Positions 1 to 8,951 are shown, counted from the first letter of the stretch. The stretch: DNA of 64,000 nucleotides from an uncultured Ruminococcus sp. (GCA_902802105.1 CADCKR010000014.1:1-64000); one strand, 5' to 3'. Notes: generated by a model not told the origin, from the sequence alone. Numbers and translations are program-made.

Positions 1-303
1 AAGTCCGCATCCGCTCCGAAAGCCGCTGTTCATGCGGGTTTCGACTTACTCTCTGCTGCTCTCCCGTGCGACAGCTTTGTTATAATACCACCTTTCCGCC
101 TCTTTGTCAACACCTTTTTTCAAACTTTTTTCCTTTTCTACAAACTGTATTATTATCCCCCTCTTTCCTCACCTTTGCCTCCCTCTGTAGTTTACAGTTT
201 GTATTTTTTGGATGTTTTCTGGTAAAGTATCTTTACTTCGCGCCGGCGGCGGCCGGCGGAATACTCTGAGAAAAACTGTCGGATTTCGATTTCAATGTAC
301 AAG
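1..303. other. Left-edge intergenic region
   Basis: No gene is visible. The right part holds a GC-rich palindrome (CGCCGG, six bases, CCGGCG, around 240-257) with no T-run beside it, so it is not a clear terminator for the leftward gene at 304-510. The left part holds the leftward promoter listed separately. Confidence 0.5.
82..110 (-). promoter_or_regulatory. Strong sigma-A promoter firing out of the left edge
   Basis: Read on the minus strand this is TTGACA, a 17-base spacer, then TATTAT. A/T-tracts lie just upstream of the -35, like an UP element. Transcription would leave the window to the left. The perfect -35, correct spacing and A-tracts resemble stable-RNA promoters, but the gene it serves is not visible. 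Confidence 0.6.
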
Positions 304-510
304 TCACTCAATTTTAATAAGGTGATCTCCGTCATAATCCACCGCACTTCCGACCTCGATACATTCCCTGTACAGATCCGCATCAGCTGCTCTGACCGTT
401 CTCTGCACACCGCCGGCATCCTCCAATACGACCTCACAGCAGATCTCCTCGCCGTCAGGCAGACCCTCACAGCCAAAATCCGGCTCAATTATATCCTTTA
501 CAGTATACAT
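304..510 (-). CDS. Hypothetical 68-aa acidic protein
   Basis: This small acidic protein begins MYTVKDIIEP and ends DGDHLIKIE. I do not recognise a named family. The start was placed at 510 because the minus strand shows AAGGAGAT six bases upstream; an in-frame start eight codons further out lacks a ribosome site. A short, soluble, beta-rich fold is likely from the alternation of hydrophobic and acidic residues, but no catalytic motif is seen. It lies 67 bases downstream of spmB on the same strand and may be cotranscribed with spmA-spmB. Nothing in the sequence gives a function. Confidence 0.6.
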   Translation of the reverse strand: MYTVKDIIEPDFGCEGLPDGEEICCEVVLEDAGGVQRTVRAADADLYRECIEVGSAVDYDGDHLIKIE

Positions 511-577
511 TTCAGCATCTCCTTGTAATTTCAATTTGTATATTTATTTTATAACGACCGGCCCAATACGTCAATAC

Positions 578-1096
578 TCAGCCCGCAGCCCTGACGATCC
601 AGACCGCCGAAAGCATACCCGCTAAATCCGCCGCAGATGCCGCCGGCAGCGTGTACCTTGTCTTTTTTAATCCGACAGCCCCATAATATACGGTTATGGC
701 ATAAAAAGTCGTTTCTGTTGAACCGGACATTACCGATGCTATTTTTCCGGCGGCACTGTCCGGACCGCAGCTTCCCAGTATCTCATTGAGCAGCGCAAAC
801 GAACCGCTGCCGGTAACAGGGCGCATAAGTCCGAGAGGCACTACCTGAGCAGGTATCCCGACCGCTTCACATACCGGCGAAATAAACGCTGTCAGCAGCT
901 CAAAAAATCCGGACGCTTCAAGCATCGTCACACCGACTATCAGCCCTATAAGCGAAGGTGCGACCGACAGCAGGGCGGAGAAACCCTCCTTTGCCCCTTC
1001 CGTAAAGCAATCAAATACCCTCACCCTTCTGATGCCGCCGAAAGCAACTATAACCAGTATTACCGCAGGCACCGCATACATCCCAAGCTTATCCAT
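578..1096 (-). CDS. spmB: Spore maturation protein B
   Basis: This 172-aa integral membrane protein matches SpmB of endospore formers, a nucleoside-recognition (Gate) domain protein. With SpmA it is needed for full dehydration of the spore core and hence heat resistance. Visible features are hydrophobic helices at roughly residues 8-20, 38-60, 66-90 and 128-165, and the family stretches GFSALLSVAPSLIGLIVG and RPVTGSGSFALLNE. The length is typical. A GGAGGCGG site precedes the ATG. spmA lies 32 bases upstream on the same strand, the usual spmA-spmB order. Its presence indicates a spore-forming organism or recent ancestor. Transcription by a forespore sigma factor is expected for the family but was not identified here. 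Confidence 0.93.
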   Translation of the reverse strand: MDKLGMYAVPAVILVIVAFGGIRRVRVFDCFTEGAKEGFSALLSVAPSLIGLIVGVTMLEASGFFELLTAFISPVCEAVGIPAQVVPLGLMRPVTGSGSFALLNEILGSCGPDSAAGKIASVMSGSTETTFYAITVYYGAVGLKKTRYTLPAASAADLAGMLSAVWIVRAAG

Positions 1097-1128
1097 ACCC
1101 TACCGCCTCCGCGTGATCCCTCAAAGCA

Positions 1129-1731
1129 TTATTTGTTTATCGCCTGCTTCTTAATTTTTCCGACCGCCGAAAATATTTTTGCCGAGATCATTCCGACACA
1201 CAGCGCGATCCCTGACGCTATCCACACATAAGGAAGTATGCTGTACGGCTGCGCGCTGCCCGCCGCCTGACGCAGAGCCGCCGTTGTGGCCGGTATTATC
1301 TGTATCGAAGCAGTATTTATAAGCACGAACATTATCATGCTGTCATTCGGTTCGCTCCTGAGCGTATTGCTCTTTTGCATCTCCTTCATTGCAATTATCC
1401 CGAGAGGCGTCGCCGCGTTGCCCAGTCCAAGAATATTAGCCGTTACATTGGTGCTTACCGCATTCATTGCCGCACTGTTGTTTTTATATTCCGGCATGAG
1501 CCTGCCAAGCACGGGCGAAAGCAGCTTTGCGATAAGCCCCGTAAGACCGCTGCGCTCCGCGATCTTCATTATGCCGCTCCATAGACACATGACTCCCGCC
1601 ATTGAAATTATGAGCTGTACCGCCTTATCAGCTCCGTTTCCGACAGAATTTGAAAGTTCTCCTGTTCGCCCTGTCACTATCGAACAAATAACGCTTAGTA
1701 TGACCATGCACAGCCAGATAATGTTGAGCAT
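1129..1731 (-). CDS. spmA: Spore maturation protein A
   Basis: This 200-aa membrane protein matches SpmA, partner of SpmB in spore-core dehydration. It starts MLNIIW, like known SpmA proteins, and contains the conserved run LGLGNAATPLGIIAMKEM near the middle, plus several hydrophobic helices. The start at 1731 was chosen because a G-rich site (GGGGGA) sits just upstream and because the N-terminus then matches the family; in-frame starts up to 24 bases further out lack a site. It heads the spmA-spmB pair. Confidence 0.92.
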   Translation of the reverse strand: MLNIIWLCMVILSVICSIVTGRTGELSNSVGNGADKAVQLIISMAGVMCLWSGIMKIAERSGLTGLIAKLLSPVLGRLMPEYKNNSAAMNAVSTNVTANILGLGNAATPLGIIAMKEMQKSNTLRSEPNDSMIMFVLINTASIQIIPATTAALRQAAGSAQPYSILPYVWIASGIALCVGMISAKIFSAVGKIKKQAINK

Positions 1732-2157
1732 ATTTTCCCCCATTAAATTGCACAAAACGCAAGTGGCTTATTTTTCCATATTAAAAAATTAATTTTGTTC
1801 ACAGCATTATTGTAGCATTTTGCTTCAAAATCGCCATCATAAAGCTGACAGTTTGCATGATAATATGATTTTTTTTGAGATATCGGTATTTTTAGCGTTT
1901 TTGCCCAATATAATGCTAATTTTCGATAATTATAATAATCATTATTGATTTACGACAAATTTTAAAATTGTATAAATCACAAAGTCATTATTGTATTACC
2001 ATATTTTGGTATTATTTTTGTGACGGTATATACATTTATTTGAAATCTCCGCTTTTTATGCGGTTTTTGAGAATTATTTCCGATTTAATCCTAATAATAC
2101 ATCTTTTAGCAGAATACATTTTTATTAAAAAATCAAAGAATTTTTTATTTTTATCTA
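1732..2157. other. AT-rich divergent intergenic region
   Basis: About 500 very AT-rich bases separate spmA (leftward) from the AbrB-family gene (rightward). Apart from the rightward promoter at 2158-2186 I see no gene, RNA fold or clear repeat. The spmA promoter must lie here but cannot be assigned with confidence. Confidence 0.5.
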
Positions 2158-2186
2158 TTGACAAAATTGGATAAAAATAGTACGAT
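2158..2186 (+). promoter_or_regulatory. Promoter of the AbrB-family gene
   Basis: TTGACA (2158-2163), a 17-base spacer and TACGAT (2181-2186) lie about 50 bases upstream of the AbrB-family start. The -35 is perfect and the -10 matches four of six positions. Confidence 0.6.
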
Positions 2187-2237
2187 ATAGATACAGAAAA
2201 AAAATCATTGATTTTTTTAAGGAAAGGAGCGGTACCT

Positions 2238-2495
2238 ATGAGAGCAATCGGTTGTGTTAGGCAAATTGATAAGTTGGGTCGCCTTGTTTTACCGTCTGAC
2301 ATCAGAAGAATGCTGAACATCAAAGATGGTATGGATTCAGTTGAATTCTTTGTGGATGACGACTGCGTTATCATCAAGAAGTATCGTCCCGCTTGCATAT
2401 TCTGCAATTCTGCTAACAACGTACAGAGCTACAAGAATCAGTCTGTATGTCAGCACTGTCTGGACGAACTCAAAAAAGGAACAGAAAACAATTGA
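2238..2495 (+). CDS. AbrB/SpoVT-family transcription regulator with zinc-knuckle tail
   Basis: This 85-aa protein is an AbrB-type DNA-binding regulator of the transition-state class, which in endospore formers represses stationary-phase genes. The N-terminal swapped-hairpin domain is clear (IGCVRQIDKLGRLVLPSDIR, then a helix and a beta-rich DSVEFFVDDDCVIIKKY). The C-terminal part has two CxxC pairs (CIFC and CQHC, about residues 55-75), as in clostridial members, probably binding zinc. The start at 2238 follows AAGGAGCGG; a start ten codons earlier lacks a ribosome site. It is monocistronic, with its own promoter and a strong terminator. Whether it regulates the neighbouring spm genes is unknown. 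Confidence 0.9.
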   Translation: MRAIGCVRQIDKLGRLVLPSDIRRMLNIKDGMDSVEFFVDDDCVIIKKYRPACIFCNSANNVQSYKNQSVCQHCLDELKKGTENN

Positions 2496-2526
2496 ATACT
2501 TAAAAAACAATGAGATGATCCTCGGC

Positions 2527-2558
2527 GGTCTCCGTGTACAACGCACGGAGACCTTTTT
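2527..2558 (+). terminator. Rho-independent terminator after the AbrB-family gene
   Basis: GGTCTCCGTG pairs with CACGGAGACC across a seven-base loop, followed by five T. Confidence 0.85.
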
Positions 2559-2851
2559 GTATTATTCCGCCATTATTTGTCATTGGCAAATCGAGGAAGC
2601 AAATTGCACAATAATGACATCAAGCATAATTCCGCTAAGGAATATCATTTTCGGCGGCACGGGACTATCGGACAATTATTTTCCAACTATTCTATATTCA
2701 TCTGCACTTTGATTTATGACACTTCGGCTGAAAAAAATATTTTTTTGAGATCATAATCCTTCTCTCCGACACCGCAGAAAGCAATGCTTTAACAAGAAAA
2801 TGCCGTTTGTACGGAATTTTGTATCATTATGTCAATAAAGTGACTTAAACC

Positions 2852-2890
2852 AAAAAACAAGGGAGCGCCGAAAATATACGGCACTTCCCC
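2852..2890 (-). terminator. Terminator of the HtrA operon
   Basis: On the minus strand GGGAAGTGCCG pairs with CGGCGCTCCC (one bulge, one G-T pair), followed by TTGTTTTTT. It lies 20 bases past the HtrA stop codon. The roughly 290 bases between it and the AbrB-gene terminator hold nothing I recognise. Confidence 0.75.
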
Positions 2891-2909
2891 TGATAATATC
2901 TTCTTATTT

Positions 2910-4490
2910 TCAGTTATCCGGCAAAAGCGTGACATTAACGTCAAAAGAATATGAACTCCTGCTCATATTGTCCGAAGCCCTGAATATGCTCAGTGTCACC
3001 ACATCTCCCGGCTTATATTTGCTCAGCTCATCTATAAACTCAACCACGGATTTCACTCTCACGCCGTTTATCGCCGTGATTATATCATGATCCCTTACAT
3101 CAACACCGGCAAGTGCTCCTGTAGAAGAAACCGAAGTTATCACCATACCCTGCGGAACATTCTTCTTCTTTGATTCGTACAGATTGCAGGTACTGCCTTC
3201 TATACCGATAGTTCCTCTGTCGTTTACATAGCCGTATTTTATCAGCTTGTTTACTATCTCTGCGACTTTATTGCTCGGTATCGAAAACCCCATGCCCTCG
3301 TACTTGGTATTGACGATCTTCGCCGTGTTCATGCCTATTACCTGGCCATTATCGTTTATCAGCGGACCGCCGGAATTTCCGGGATTTATAGCCGCGTCCG
3401 TCTGGATATACCTGACATATCCGTTTGTAGAAAGCGTCCTGTTCAATGCCGAAACCGTACCCTTAGTCAGTGAGTTTGAAAAGTTTGATCCTCCCGGATT
3501 GCCTATCGCATAAACCTCCTGACCGACAAAAAGCTTGTCGGAATCAGCAAATTCGGCCGCCGTCAGATCCTTTGCGTCTATTTTCAGCACTGCAAGGTCA
3601 GTTTTTGTATCCATGCCGACAATAGTGCCGAGATACTGCGTCCCGTCCGCAAGCGTGACAAGCACACCGGTTTCTTTGTCATCATCAAGAACATGACTGT
3701 TTGTAGCTATATAACCGTCTTTTGATATGATTATTCCCGAACCGTCACCGATCTTATCAAGAACAAAATCCTCTCCGCCCTTGTATGAGGTAATGCATAC
3801 CACAGAGGGAGTTGTTTTGCGGTAAGCCTGATTGACAGGATTTGTGGAAAACTCACTATCCGTTTCAAGCGTGGATATCTGCGGCCCGTTAGGGTCAGCC
3901 GATACCTTTGGCGCTCCTGAAACAGAAGGCTCCTCCGCATAGGATGCGTCTGTAGAAAAATTATAAGGGATCCTTTCCTCCCGCTTTTCCGGCTCAGCCT
4001 CTCTGTCAATGATCCTGAAAATAAGAAATATAGCCATTGCCGCAATGACAACACTCGCCATCCACATCAGTGTCTTGAGAAGATATATGCCCTTCCCTTT
4101 GCCCGGAGACGAAAAAGGCGGGAACAAAAGATCGTCCGCATCCCGTCTGCTGACAGTCGGAACAAAAAACTGCGGCTGCTGATAATTATAGCTCTCCTCG
4201 TCACGATATGACATAGGCTTAGGCTCTTCTTCCATACCGTCATACTGATCGTTCAGAAATATTTCGGGCAGCTTTCCGTCATCATCCGAAAAAAAGCTTT
4301 CACCTGGTGCTGTATCTTCTTCCTCTGCCGGATCAGCAAAAGCATCATCGTCACCATTATCAGTCACAGAAGCTTCACCTCCGGCAGATGCTTCTGCACT
4401 GCTGTCGGCTGGCTCCTCGTTTTTTTCGTCTTTGCCTATGAGATCATTGACATTCTGCTCCTCTGCGCCGTTTCCTTTTTCCAGGGACAT
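2910..4490 (-). CDS. HtrA/DegP-like membrane-anchored serine protease with PDZ domain
   Basis: This 526-aa protein is an envelope-quality-control serine protease. Residues 1 to about 130 form a long acidic, disordered cytoplasmic segment, followed by one membrane helix (TLMWMASVVIAAMAIFLIF, near 140-160). The extracellular trypsin-like domain shows the full triad: His in ATNSHVLDD, Asp in TDLAVLKI and Ser in NPGNSGGPL. A PDZ domain follows (about 430-520, including GVRVKSVVEFIDEL). AAAGGAGG precedes the ATG. It lies 21 bases after the histidine kinase gene, last in a regulator-kinase-protease operon, which suggests that the kinase senses envelope stress and the protease is an effector. The very acidic N-terminal tail is longer than in most HtrA proteins. 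Confidence 0.92.
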   Translation of the reverse strand: MSLEKGNGAEEQNVNDLIGKDEKNEEPADSSAEASAGGEASVTDNGDDDAFADPAEEEDTAPGESFFSDDDGKLPEIFLNDQYDGMEEEPKPMSYRDEESYNYQQPQFFVPTVSRRDADDLLFPPFSSPGKGKGIYLLKTLMWMASVVIAAMAIFLIFRIIDREAEPEKREERIPYNFSTDASYAEEPSVSGAPKVSADPNGPQISTLETDSEFSTNPVNQAYRKTTPSVVCITSYKGGEDFVLDKIGDGSGIIISKDGYIATNSHVLDDDKETGVLVTLADGTQYLGTIVGMDTKTDLAVLKIDAKDLTAAEFADSDKLFVGQEVYAIGNPGGSNFSNSLTKGTVSALNRTLSTNGYVRYIQTDAAINPGNSGGPLINDNGQVIGMNTAKIVNTKYEGMGFSIPSNKVAEIVNKLIKYGYVNDRGTIGIEGSTCNLYESKKKNVPQGMVITSVSSTGALAGVDVRDHDIITAINGVRVKSVVEFIDELSKYKPGDVVTLSIFRASDNMSRSSYSFDVNVTLLPDN

Positions 4491-4511
4491 TTTCCAGCCT
4501 CCTTTAATATC

Positions 4512-6026
4512 TCAGCGGTTCTTTTCGTGCTTCTTTTTCTGAGCTATCTTTGGAATATAAAAATCAAATTCCGTATACTCTCCCACATTGCTCTTGGCAC
4601 TGATATCGCCGCCGTGAAGTCTTATAATACTCCTGACAAGATACAGCCCCAGACCAAGACCCTTTTTATCCTTGCTTCTTGATTTATCCGTCTTGTAAAA
4701 TCTCTCAAAAACGTGCTCTATCTCAGAGGCGCCGATACCCATGCCGCTGTTCTTTATCATAAAATCAAACCGTTCAAGGCTTTCTATAATATTGAACTCG
4801 ATATATCCGCCGTCATTGGTAAACTTTACTGCATTTTCCACTAAATTATAAACCACCTGATGCAGAAGATCCTTGTCGCCGTATACAGACTTTGGCGTTA
4901 TCATGTCAAGACCTTTTATGTCTATACCCTTGCGGTCGATCTCCTGCTCAAATGTGATTATTACATTCACCAGTACATCTAAAAGATCAAAGGTCTGATA
5001 ATTAAGCTTCAGCTCGCCGCTGTCTATCCTCGAAAGATTCAGCATTGAACGCACAAGCCTCGAAAGACGCTTTATTTCGTCAGAAACAATATGCAGATAG
5101 TGATTCTGCTTTTCTGGCGGGATAGTACCGTCAAGTATACCGTCAATAAATCCGGCGATCGTAGTCATCGGTGTTTTCAGCTCATGCGAAACATTTGCCA
5201 CAAAGCTCTTTCTTGTTGTTTCAGACGCTGAAAGCGACTCTGCCATATTATTGAAGGCAGTAGCAAGCTCCTTTATCTCATCATTGCCTGTAGCACTTAC
5301 CCTGACGCTGAAATCTCCCTTTCCGAACTGCTTTGCCGCAGTAGACATCTGCCGCAGCGGTTTTACCATATTATAAGAGAATACGCCTATAGCCAGAATA
5401 GACATAGATAATGTAGCAATAGCCGCAAGGAAGAATATCTGCATGACCATACTCATAAAATTATCTATATCCTTTGTATTTGCGCTTATAATAACAACAC
5501 CTATAATGTCCGAGTTATTGCTGCCGTGTATCGCCTTAGTGGAAATATAGCGATCCTCCTTGTAGATGCCGCCAAGAGTACCCTTCTCAAAATATTTGTT
5601 CTGATCCAGTGCTCTCTGAACACTTTCTGTTCTCACATACGTTCCCTTTGCAAGCTTTTCATTATCAGATATCGACATTACAACCATACAGCTGTTGTCT
5701 ATAATAATGATATCTGAATCAACGTCATCCGCATAAATGCTCAGAAAGCGGTTAAGGTACTGTGTATAGTTATTGTTTGCCCAGACAAAATCACCCCTGC
5801 CGTTGGGATCGACAGGCATAGTTTTAAGGTTCATGCTGATGTAATCGGATATATTCTCAGCCCTTGTTTCCAGAGCAGTATGCTTTTCACGGTACCAATA
5901 GCTCGAAATAGTCAGTGTGAGTATTATTCCCAACAAAAGAAAGCTGAGGAATACTATTATCACACTGACATTCATATATTTGAGAAAAAGCGACTTTCCC
6001 GAAAAAAATCTAATTTTTGGTTTCAA
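4512..6026 (-). CDS. Two-component sensor histidine kinase (HAMP, HisKA, HATPase)
   Basis: This 504-aa sensor kinase has two membrane helices (about 19-42 and 190-215) enclosing an extracytoplasmic sensor of about 150 residues, a HAMP linker, a dimerisation domain with phospho-acceptor His in SHELKTP (near 280), and a C-terminal ATPase with an N-box (NLVENAVKFT), FERFYKTDKSRS and a GLGLGL lid. In the G1 box Asn replaces the usual Asp (KNSGMGIG), a variant I believe occurs in some Firmicute kinases. The start is TTG, 17 bases inside the end of the response-regulator gene, so translation is probably coupled. The partners are the regulator upstream and HtrA downstream. The signal sensed is unknown; envelope damage is the inference from HtrA. 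Confidence 0.92.
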   Translation of the reverse strand: MKPKIRFFSGKSLFLKYMNVSVIIVFLSFLLLGIILTLTISSYWYREKHTALETRAENISDYISMNLKTMPVDPNGRGDFVWANNNYTQYLNRFLSIYADDVDSDIIIIDNSCMVVMSISDNEKLAKGTYVRTESVQRALDQNKYFEKGTLGGIYKEDRYISTKAIHGSNNSDIIGVVIISANTKDIDNFMSMVMQIFFLAAIATLSMSILAIGVFSYNMVKPLRQMSTAAKQFGKGDFSVRVSATGNDEIKELATAFNNMAESLSASETTRKSFVANVSHELKTPMTTIAGFIDGILDGTIPPEKQNHYLHIVSDEIKRLSRLVRSMLNLSRIDSGELKLNYQTFDLLDVLVNVIITFEQEIDRKGIDIKGLDMITPKSVYGDKDLLHQVVYNLVENAVKFTNDGGYIEFNIIESLERFDFMIKNSGMGIGASEIEHVFERFYKTDKSRSKDKKGLGLGLYLVRSIIRLHGGDISAKSNVGEYTEFDFYIPKIAQKKKHEKNR

Positions 6027-6717
6027 ACTTATAACCTACTCCCCACACTGTCTTTAATGCCCATTTATCAGACACGCCTTCAAGCTTTTCCCTCAGCCGC
6101 TTGATGTGCACATCCACAGTCCTGGAATCGCCGTAATAATCAAAGCCCCATATATCATCCAGAAGCTGATCTCTTGTAAATACCCTGTTGGGGTTGCTTG
6201 CAAGATGATATATCAGCTCCATCTCTTTAGGCGGAGTATCTATCTGCTCACCGTTTACTCTCAGCTCATAGTTTGTCAGATTGATCGACAGCCCCTCATA
6301 CTTTACCTCTTTTTTGCTGTCGGATACCGTTTCTCCAATGGGTGAGTTGCCGCTGACACGCCTGAGCACTGCCTTTATTCTTGCAACTATCTCCTTTGTT
6401 TCAAACGGCTTTACCACATAATCATCAGCGCCCAACTCAAGGCCGAGCACCTTGTCAAACACCTCACCCTTTGCTGTCAGCATTATTATAGGGCACTGAG
6501 ATGTTTTTCTTATCTCCCTGCAAACCTGCCATCCGTCCAGAACAGGCAGCATTATATCAAGCATTACAAGATCCGGCTTTTCTGTTTTGAATTTAGTAAC
6601 AGCCTGACCGCCGTCATTTGCAATAACGACATCATAGCCGTCCTTTTCAATATAAAGTCTGAGAAGCTCGCAAATATTGATATCATCGTCAACTACTAAT
6701 ATTTTACCCATACTCAT
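6010..6717 (-). CDS. OmpR/PhoB-family response regulator
   Basis: This 235-aa regulator has an N-terminal receiver domain with the acidic pair (VVDDD), the phosphorylated Asp in LVMLDIMLPVLDG (near residue 54), and the conserved Thr and Lys (MLTAK, DDYVVKPF). The C-terminal winged-helix DNA-binding domain ends in VKRLREKL and TVWGVGYKFE. It is the first gene of the regulator-kinase-HtrA operon and overlaps the kinase by 17 bases. The ATG at 6717 follows AAGGGTG; a second ATG two codons later is possible. It presumably controls its own operon, but no operator repeat was identified. Confidence 0.93.
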   Translation of the reverse strand: MSMGKILVVDDDINICELLRLYIEKDGYDVVIANDGGQAVTKFKTEKPDLVMLDIMLPVLDGWQVCREIRKTSQCPIIMLTAKGEVFDKVLGLELGADDYVVKPFETKEIVARIKAVLRRVSGNSPIGETVSDSKKEVKYEGLSINLTNYELRVNGEQIDTPPKEMELIYHLASNPNRVFTRDQLLDDIWGFDYYGDSRTVDVHIKRLREKLEGVSDKWALKTVWGVGYKFETKN

Positions 6718-6785
6718 ATTATATCACACCCTTTTCATATCGTCAGAACAAAAATTCTGCCGTGAACGATCAAAATACCCCTTAT

Positions 6786-6814
6786 ATTATAACATCAATT
6801 TTTAAATTTGTATA
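6786..6814 (-). promoter_or_regulatory. Probable promoter of the regulator-kinase-HtrA operon
   Basis: On the minus strand TATACA (6809-6814), 17 bases, TATAAT (6786-6791). The -10 is perfect and the -35 weak, which fits a promoter that needs an activator. Confidence 0.5.
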
Positions 6815-6870
6815 TATTTTTATTATCAGGTTTTTTCAGTTTTTTATCTTAGGAGCTATCCGTAACAAGA

Positions 6871-7692
6871 TCACGATATCGACTGCTTCCTGAATACGCC
6901 AATACCGATAAGGGATGACAATGCAAGATAAACCGCGCCGGATATTGCCGGAACATATCCCTCGCCTGATTGTACAAGCTTCTGGGTATTCGTAATGGTT
7001 TCAAACAGCCAGTATCTTGAAACACTGCCAAAATCCTGATTGCCGATCTTTATAACATTTATCAGCGCTGTCACAATGATCGGCAGGATGAGTGCAGCAG
7101 CTATCGCATAGCCGGTCCTCTTTGTTATTACTGCTATCATTGCATAAAAGCTTGCCGCTGCAATAAACAGCAGAAGATACAGAGCGATGCACATGAGCAT
7201 ATCACCCGCAGAGATATTGGCACTGAATCCGAAGAGTATACATCCGGGCACAGCGCTGCCTATTGCATAAACAAATACTATAAGCACCATGATCAGCACT
7301 GCTGAGATCATCTTGGAAAAGAAAACCGAATTTCTCCGGAATCCTCTCGTCAGCGAATTTTTTATCGTGCCCATCGAATATTCCGAACCGACAAAAATAC
7401 CTATTGCCACCGCCGCAATATACAGCACATTCTGATCACACAGGGATACATTGATATAAGACCACAGATTGTCGCTCGGAAGAATATCCATAGCCTCCAT
7501 AACAACTCCGGAATAATCCCCCATCCCTTCTATCATTTTGAGCGTTTCGTCCATTGTCCGCGAAAGTTCCTGCCATGCAATATAATATATCACCGACATA
7601 AGAGCACCAAGAATAAACGACACGATCAGGCATACCAGGATGCTCCTGCTTTTTCTCAGCTTAAAAAAATCAGACCTGAAAAGCTCAGACAT
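6871..7692 (-). CDS. ABC-2 type transporter permease
   Basis: This 273-aa polytopic membrane protein is an ABC-2 permease of the bacitracin/lantibiotic-exporter type. Hydrophobic helices lie near residues 18-40, 90-110, 130-155, 160-185, 190-215 and 245-265, and a soluble loop between the first two contains MDETLKMIEGM. The motif EYSMGTIKNSLTRGFRR, between helices 2 and 3, is typical of this permease group. It lies two bases after the ATPase gene, so the two form one exporter. The substrate is unknown; this type often exports peptides or gives resistance to cell-wall peptide antibiotics. It is not next to a BceRS-like system, and the upstream two-component operon is separate. Confidence 0.85.
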   Translation of the reverse strand: MSELFRSDFFKLRKSRSILVCLIVSFILGALMSVIYYIAWQELSRTMDETLKMIEGMGDYSGVVMEAMDILPSDNLWSYINVSLCDQNVLYIAAVAIGIFVGSEYSMGTIKNSLTRGFRRNSVFFSKMISAVLIMVLIVFVYAIGSAVPGCILFGFSANISAGDMLMCIALYLLLFIAAASFYAMIAVITKRTGYAIAAALILPIIVTALINVIKIGNQDFGSVSRYWLFETITNTQKLVQSGEGYVPAISGAVYLALSSLIGIGVFRKQSIS

Positions 7693-7694
7693 AC

Positions 7695-8588
7695 TCAGCC
7701 CTCCTCCATCTTCCGGAGGAAGTACTCCTCCGCACTGTCATTTTCATTGGCGATGCCCGATACCACTATGCCCGCCTTGAACATCTCGTTTGTCAGCTCG
7801 CCTATATTGGGGATATCTCCCACAATATACACCTTCCCGTTTTTGACGGTTATGCTGTCATTTTTCAGCAGCCCGGCTGCAATATCCTTTGCCTTTTCGG
7901 GGTCGCTCGTCTTTATTACGGTTTTTTCCACACAAAGCCTTCTCAGGTCATCAGAAGTAAGCTCATCTACCAGTCTGCCCGATGAAATAATACCGTAGCA
8001 CGTTGCGATCTTTTCAAGCTCTCCCAGAATATGGCTCGAAATGAATATAGTCTTTCCGTCATTTTTAAGTTTGAGCAGCAGCTCTCTTATCTCAACAATA
8101 CCCATCGGGTCAAGACCGTTTATCGGTTCATCCAGCATAAGCAGATCAGGGTCTCCTACAAGCGACATAGCTATGCCTAAGCGCTGCTTCATGCCAAGAG
8201 AGAATTTTGCCGCCGTTTTTTTGCCCGTATCTCCAAGACCGACAAGCTTCAGAAGCTCCGGTATCCTGCTTTTATCAGCTCCAAGCATTATACTGTACAG
8301 CTCAAGGTTATCCTTCGCAGAAAGGTTCCTGTACAGCGCAGGTGTTTCTATCAGGCTGCCTATGCGCTTTCCGGCATTTCGTAGATCCTGCCCGTCAAAA
8401 AAGCTGAAGCTGCCTCCCGAAGGCTTTATAAGGCCCAGAACCATTCTCATAAATGTTGTCTTGCCTGCTCCGTTCTTGCCCACAAAGCCGTATATCTCTC
8501 CGGGCTTTACCGTGAGAGTAACATCATTTACCGCATTTGTGCCCGAATATTTTTTAGTCAGCCCTTCCGTCCTCAAAACGTATTCCAT
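7695..8588 (-). CDS. ABC transporter ATP-binding protein (BcrA-like)
   Basis: This 297-aa ATPase drives the exporter whose permease follows two bases later. It has Walker A (GKNGAGKTT), the signature SLGMKQRLGIAMSL, Walker B (LLMLDEP), D-loop (INGLDPMG) and switch His (ISSHIL). The C-terminal 80 residues form the accessory domain usual in the BcrA/NatA group. GGAGTGATAAG precedes the ATG. The substrate cannot be read from the sequence; an antimicrobial-peptide or small-molecule exporter is the family expectation. Confidence 0.9.
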   Translation of the reverse strand: MEYVLRTEGLTKKYSGTNAVNDVTLTVKPGEIYGFVGKNGAGKTTFMRMVLGLIKPSGGSFSFFDGQDLRNAGKRIGSLIETPALYRNLSAKDNLELYSIMLGADKSRIPELLKLVGLGDTGKKTAAKFSLGMKQRLGIAMSLVGDPDLLMLDEPINGLDPMGIVEIRELLLKLKNDGKTIFISSHILGELEKIATCYGIISSGRLVDELTSDDLRRLCVEKTVIKTSDPEKAKDIAAGLLKNDSITVKNGKVYIVGDIPNIGELTNEMFKAGIVVSGIANENDSAEEYFLRKMEEG

Positions 8589-8639
8589 CTTATCACTCCA
8601 TTCTATAATACATTCAGTATAATATACTATTTGTAATTA

Positions 8640-8951
8640 TTATGCATCACGTTCCTCTATTTCTATAATGATGCGTGACTTTTGCAGGTACATTATCCGG
8701 AAGACCTCTCCGCGTTCGGCGGCATCATGCAGCTTTACGAAGTCTTCAAGGCTCTGCGCCCTGCCGTATATGTACCCGTCATCCAGCCTTATTTTATAAT
8801 TAACAGTCATCTGATAATACCCGTCCTCTATCTCAAACACGGGAACAAGCTCCGTGCTGACGTAAGCACGGGCATCAATATCCTCTTTCGCAAGAGCCTT
8901 CAATTTTAAAGGAAAACCCTTTATCATCCTTTTTGCAGTTTCCCGTGTCAC
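8640..8951 (-). CDS. Hypothetical 103-aa protein
   Basis: I do not recognise this protein. It starts at GTG (8951) after GAGGGTG, is soluble, and mixes a basic N-terminus (RMIKGFPLKLKALAK) with alternating strands (YYQMTVNYKIRLDDGYIYGR) and an acidic end (IIIEIEERDA). The gene is followed by the ABC exporter pair on the same strand, 50 bases later, so it could be the first gene of that operon. The strand-rich C-terminal half hints at a small beta-barrel or ferredoxin-like fold, but that is a guess. Confidence 0.6.
   Translation of the reverse strand: MTRETAKRMIKGFPLKLKALAKEDIDARAYVSTELVPVFEIEDGYYQMTVNYKIRLDDGYIYGRAQSLEDFVKLHDAAERGEVFRIMYLQKSRIIIEIEERDA

Noticed and set aside
6871..8588. A BceAB-type detoxification module coupled to the two-component operon
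   Set aside because: The permease is a small ABC-2 type without the large extracellular domain of BceB, and the two-component genes are a separate operon with HtrA.
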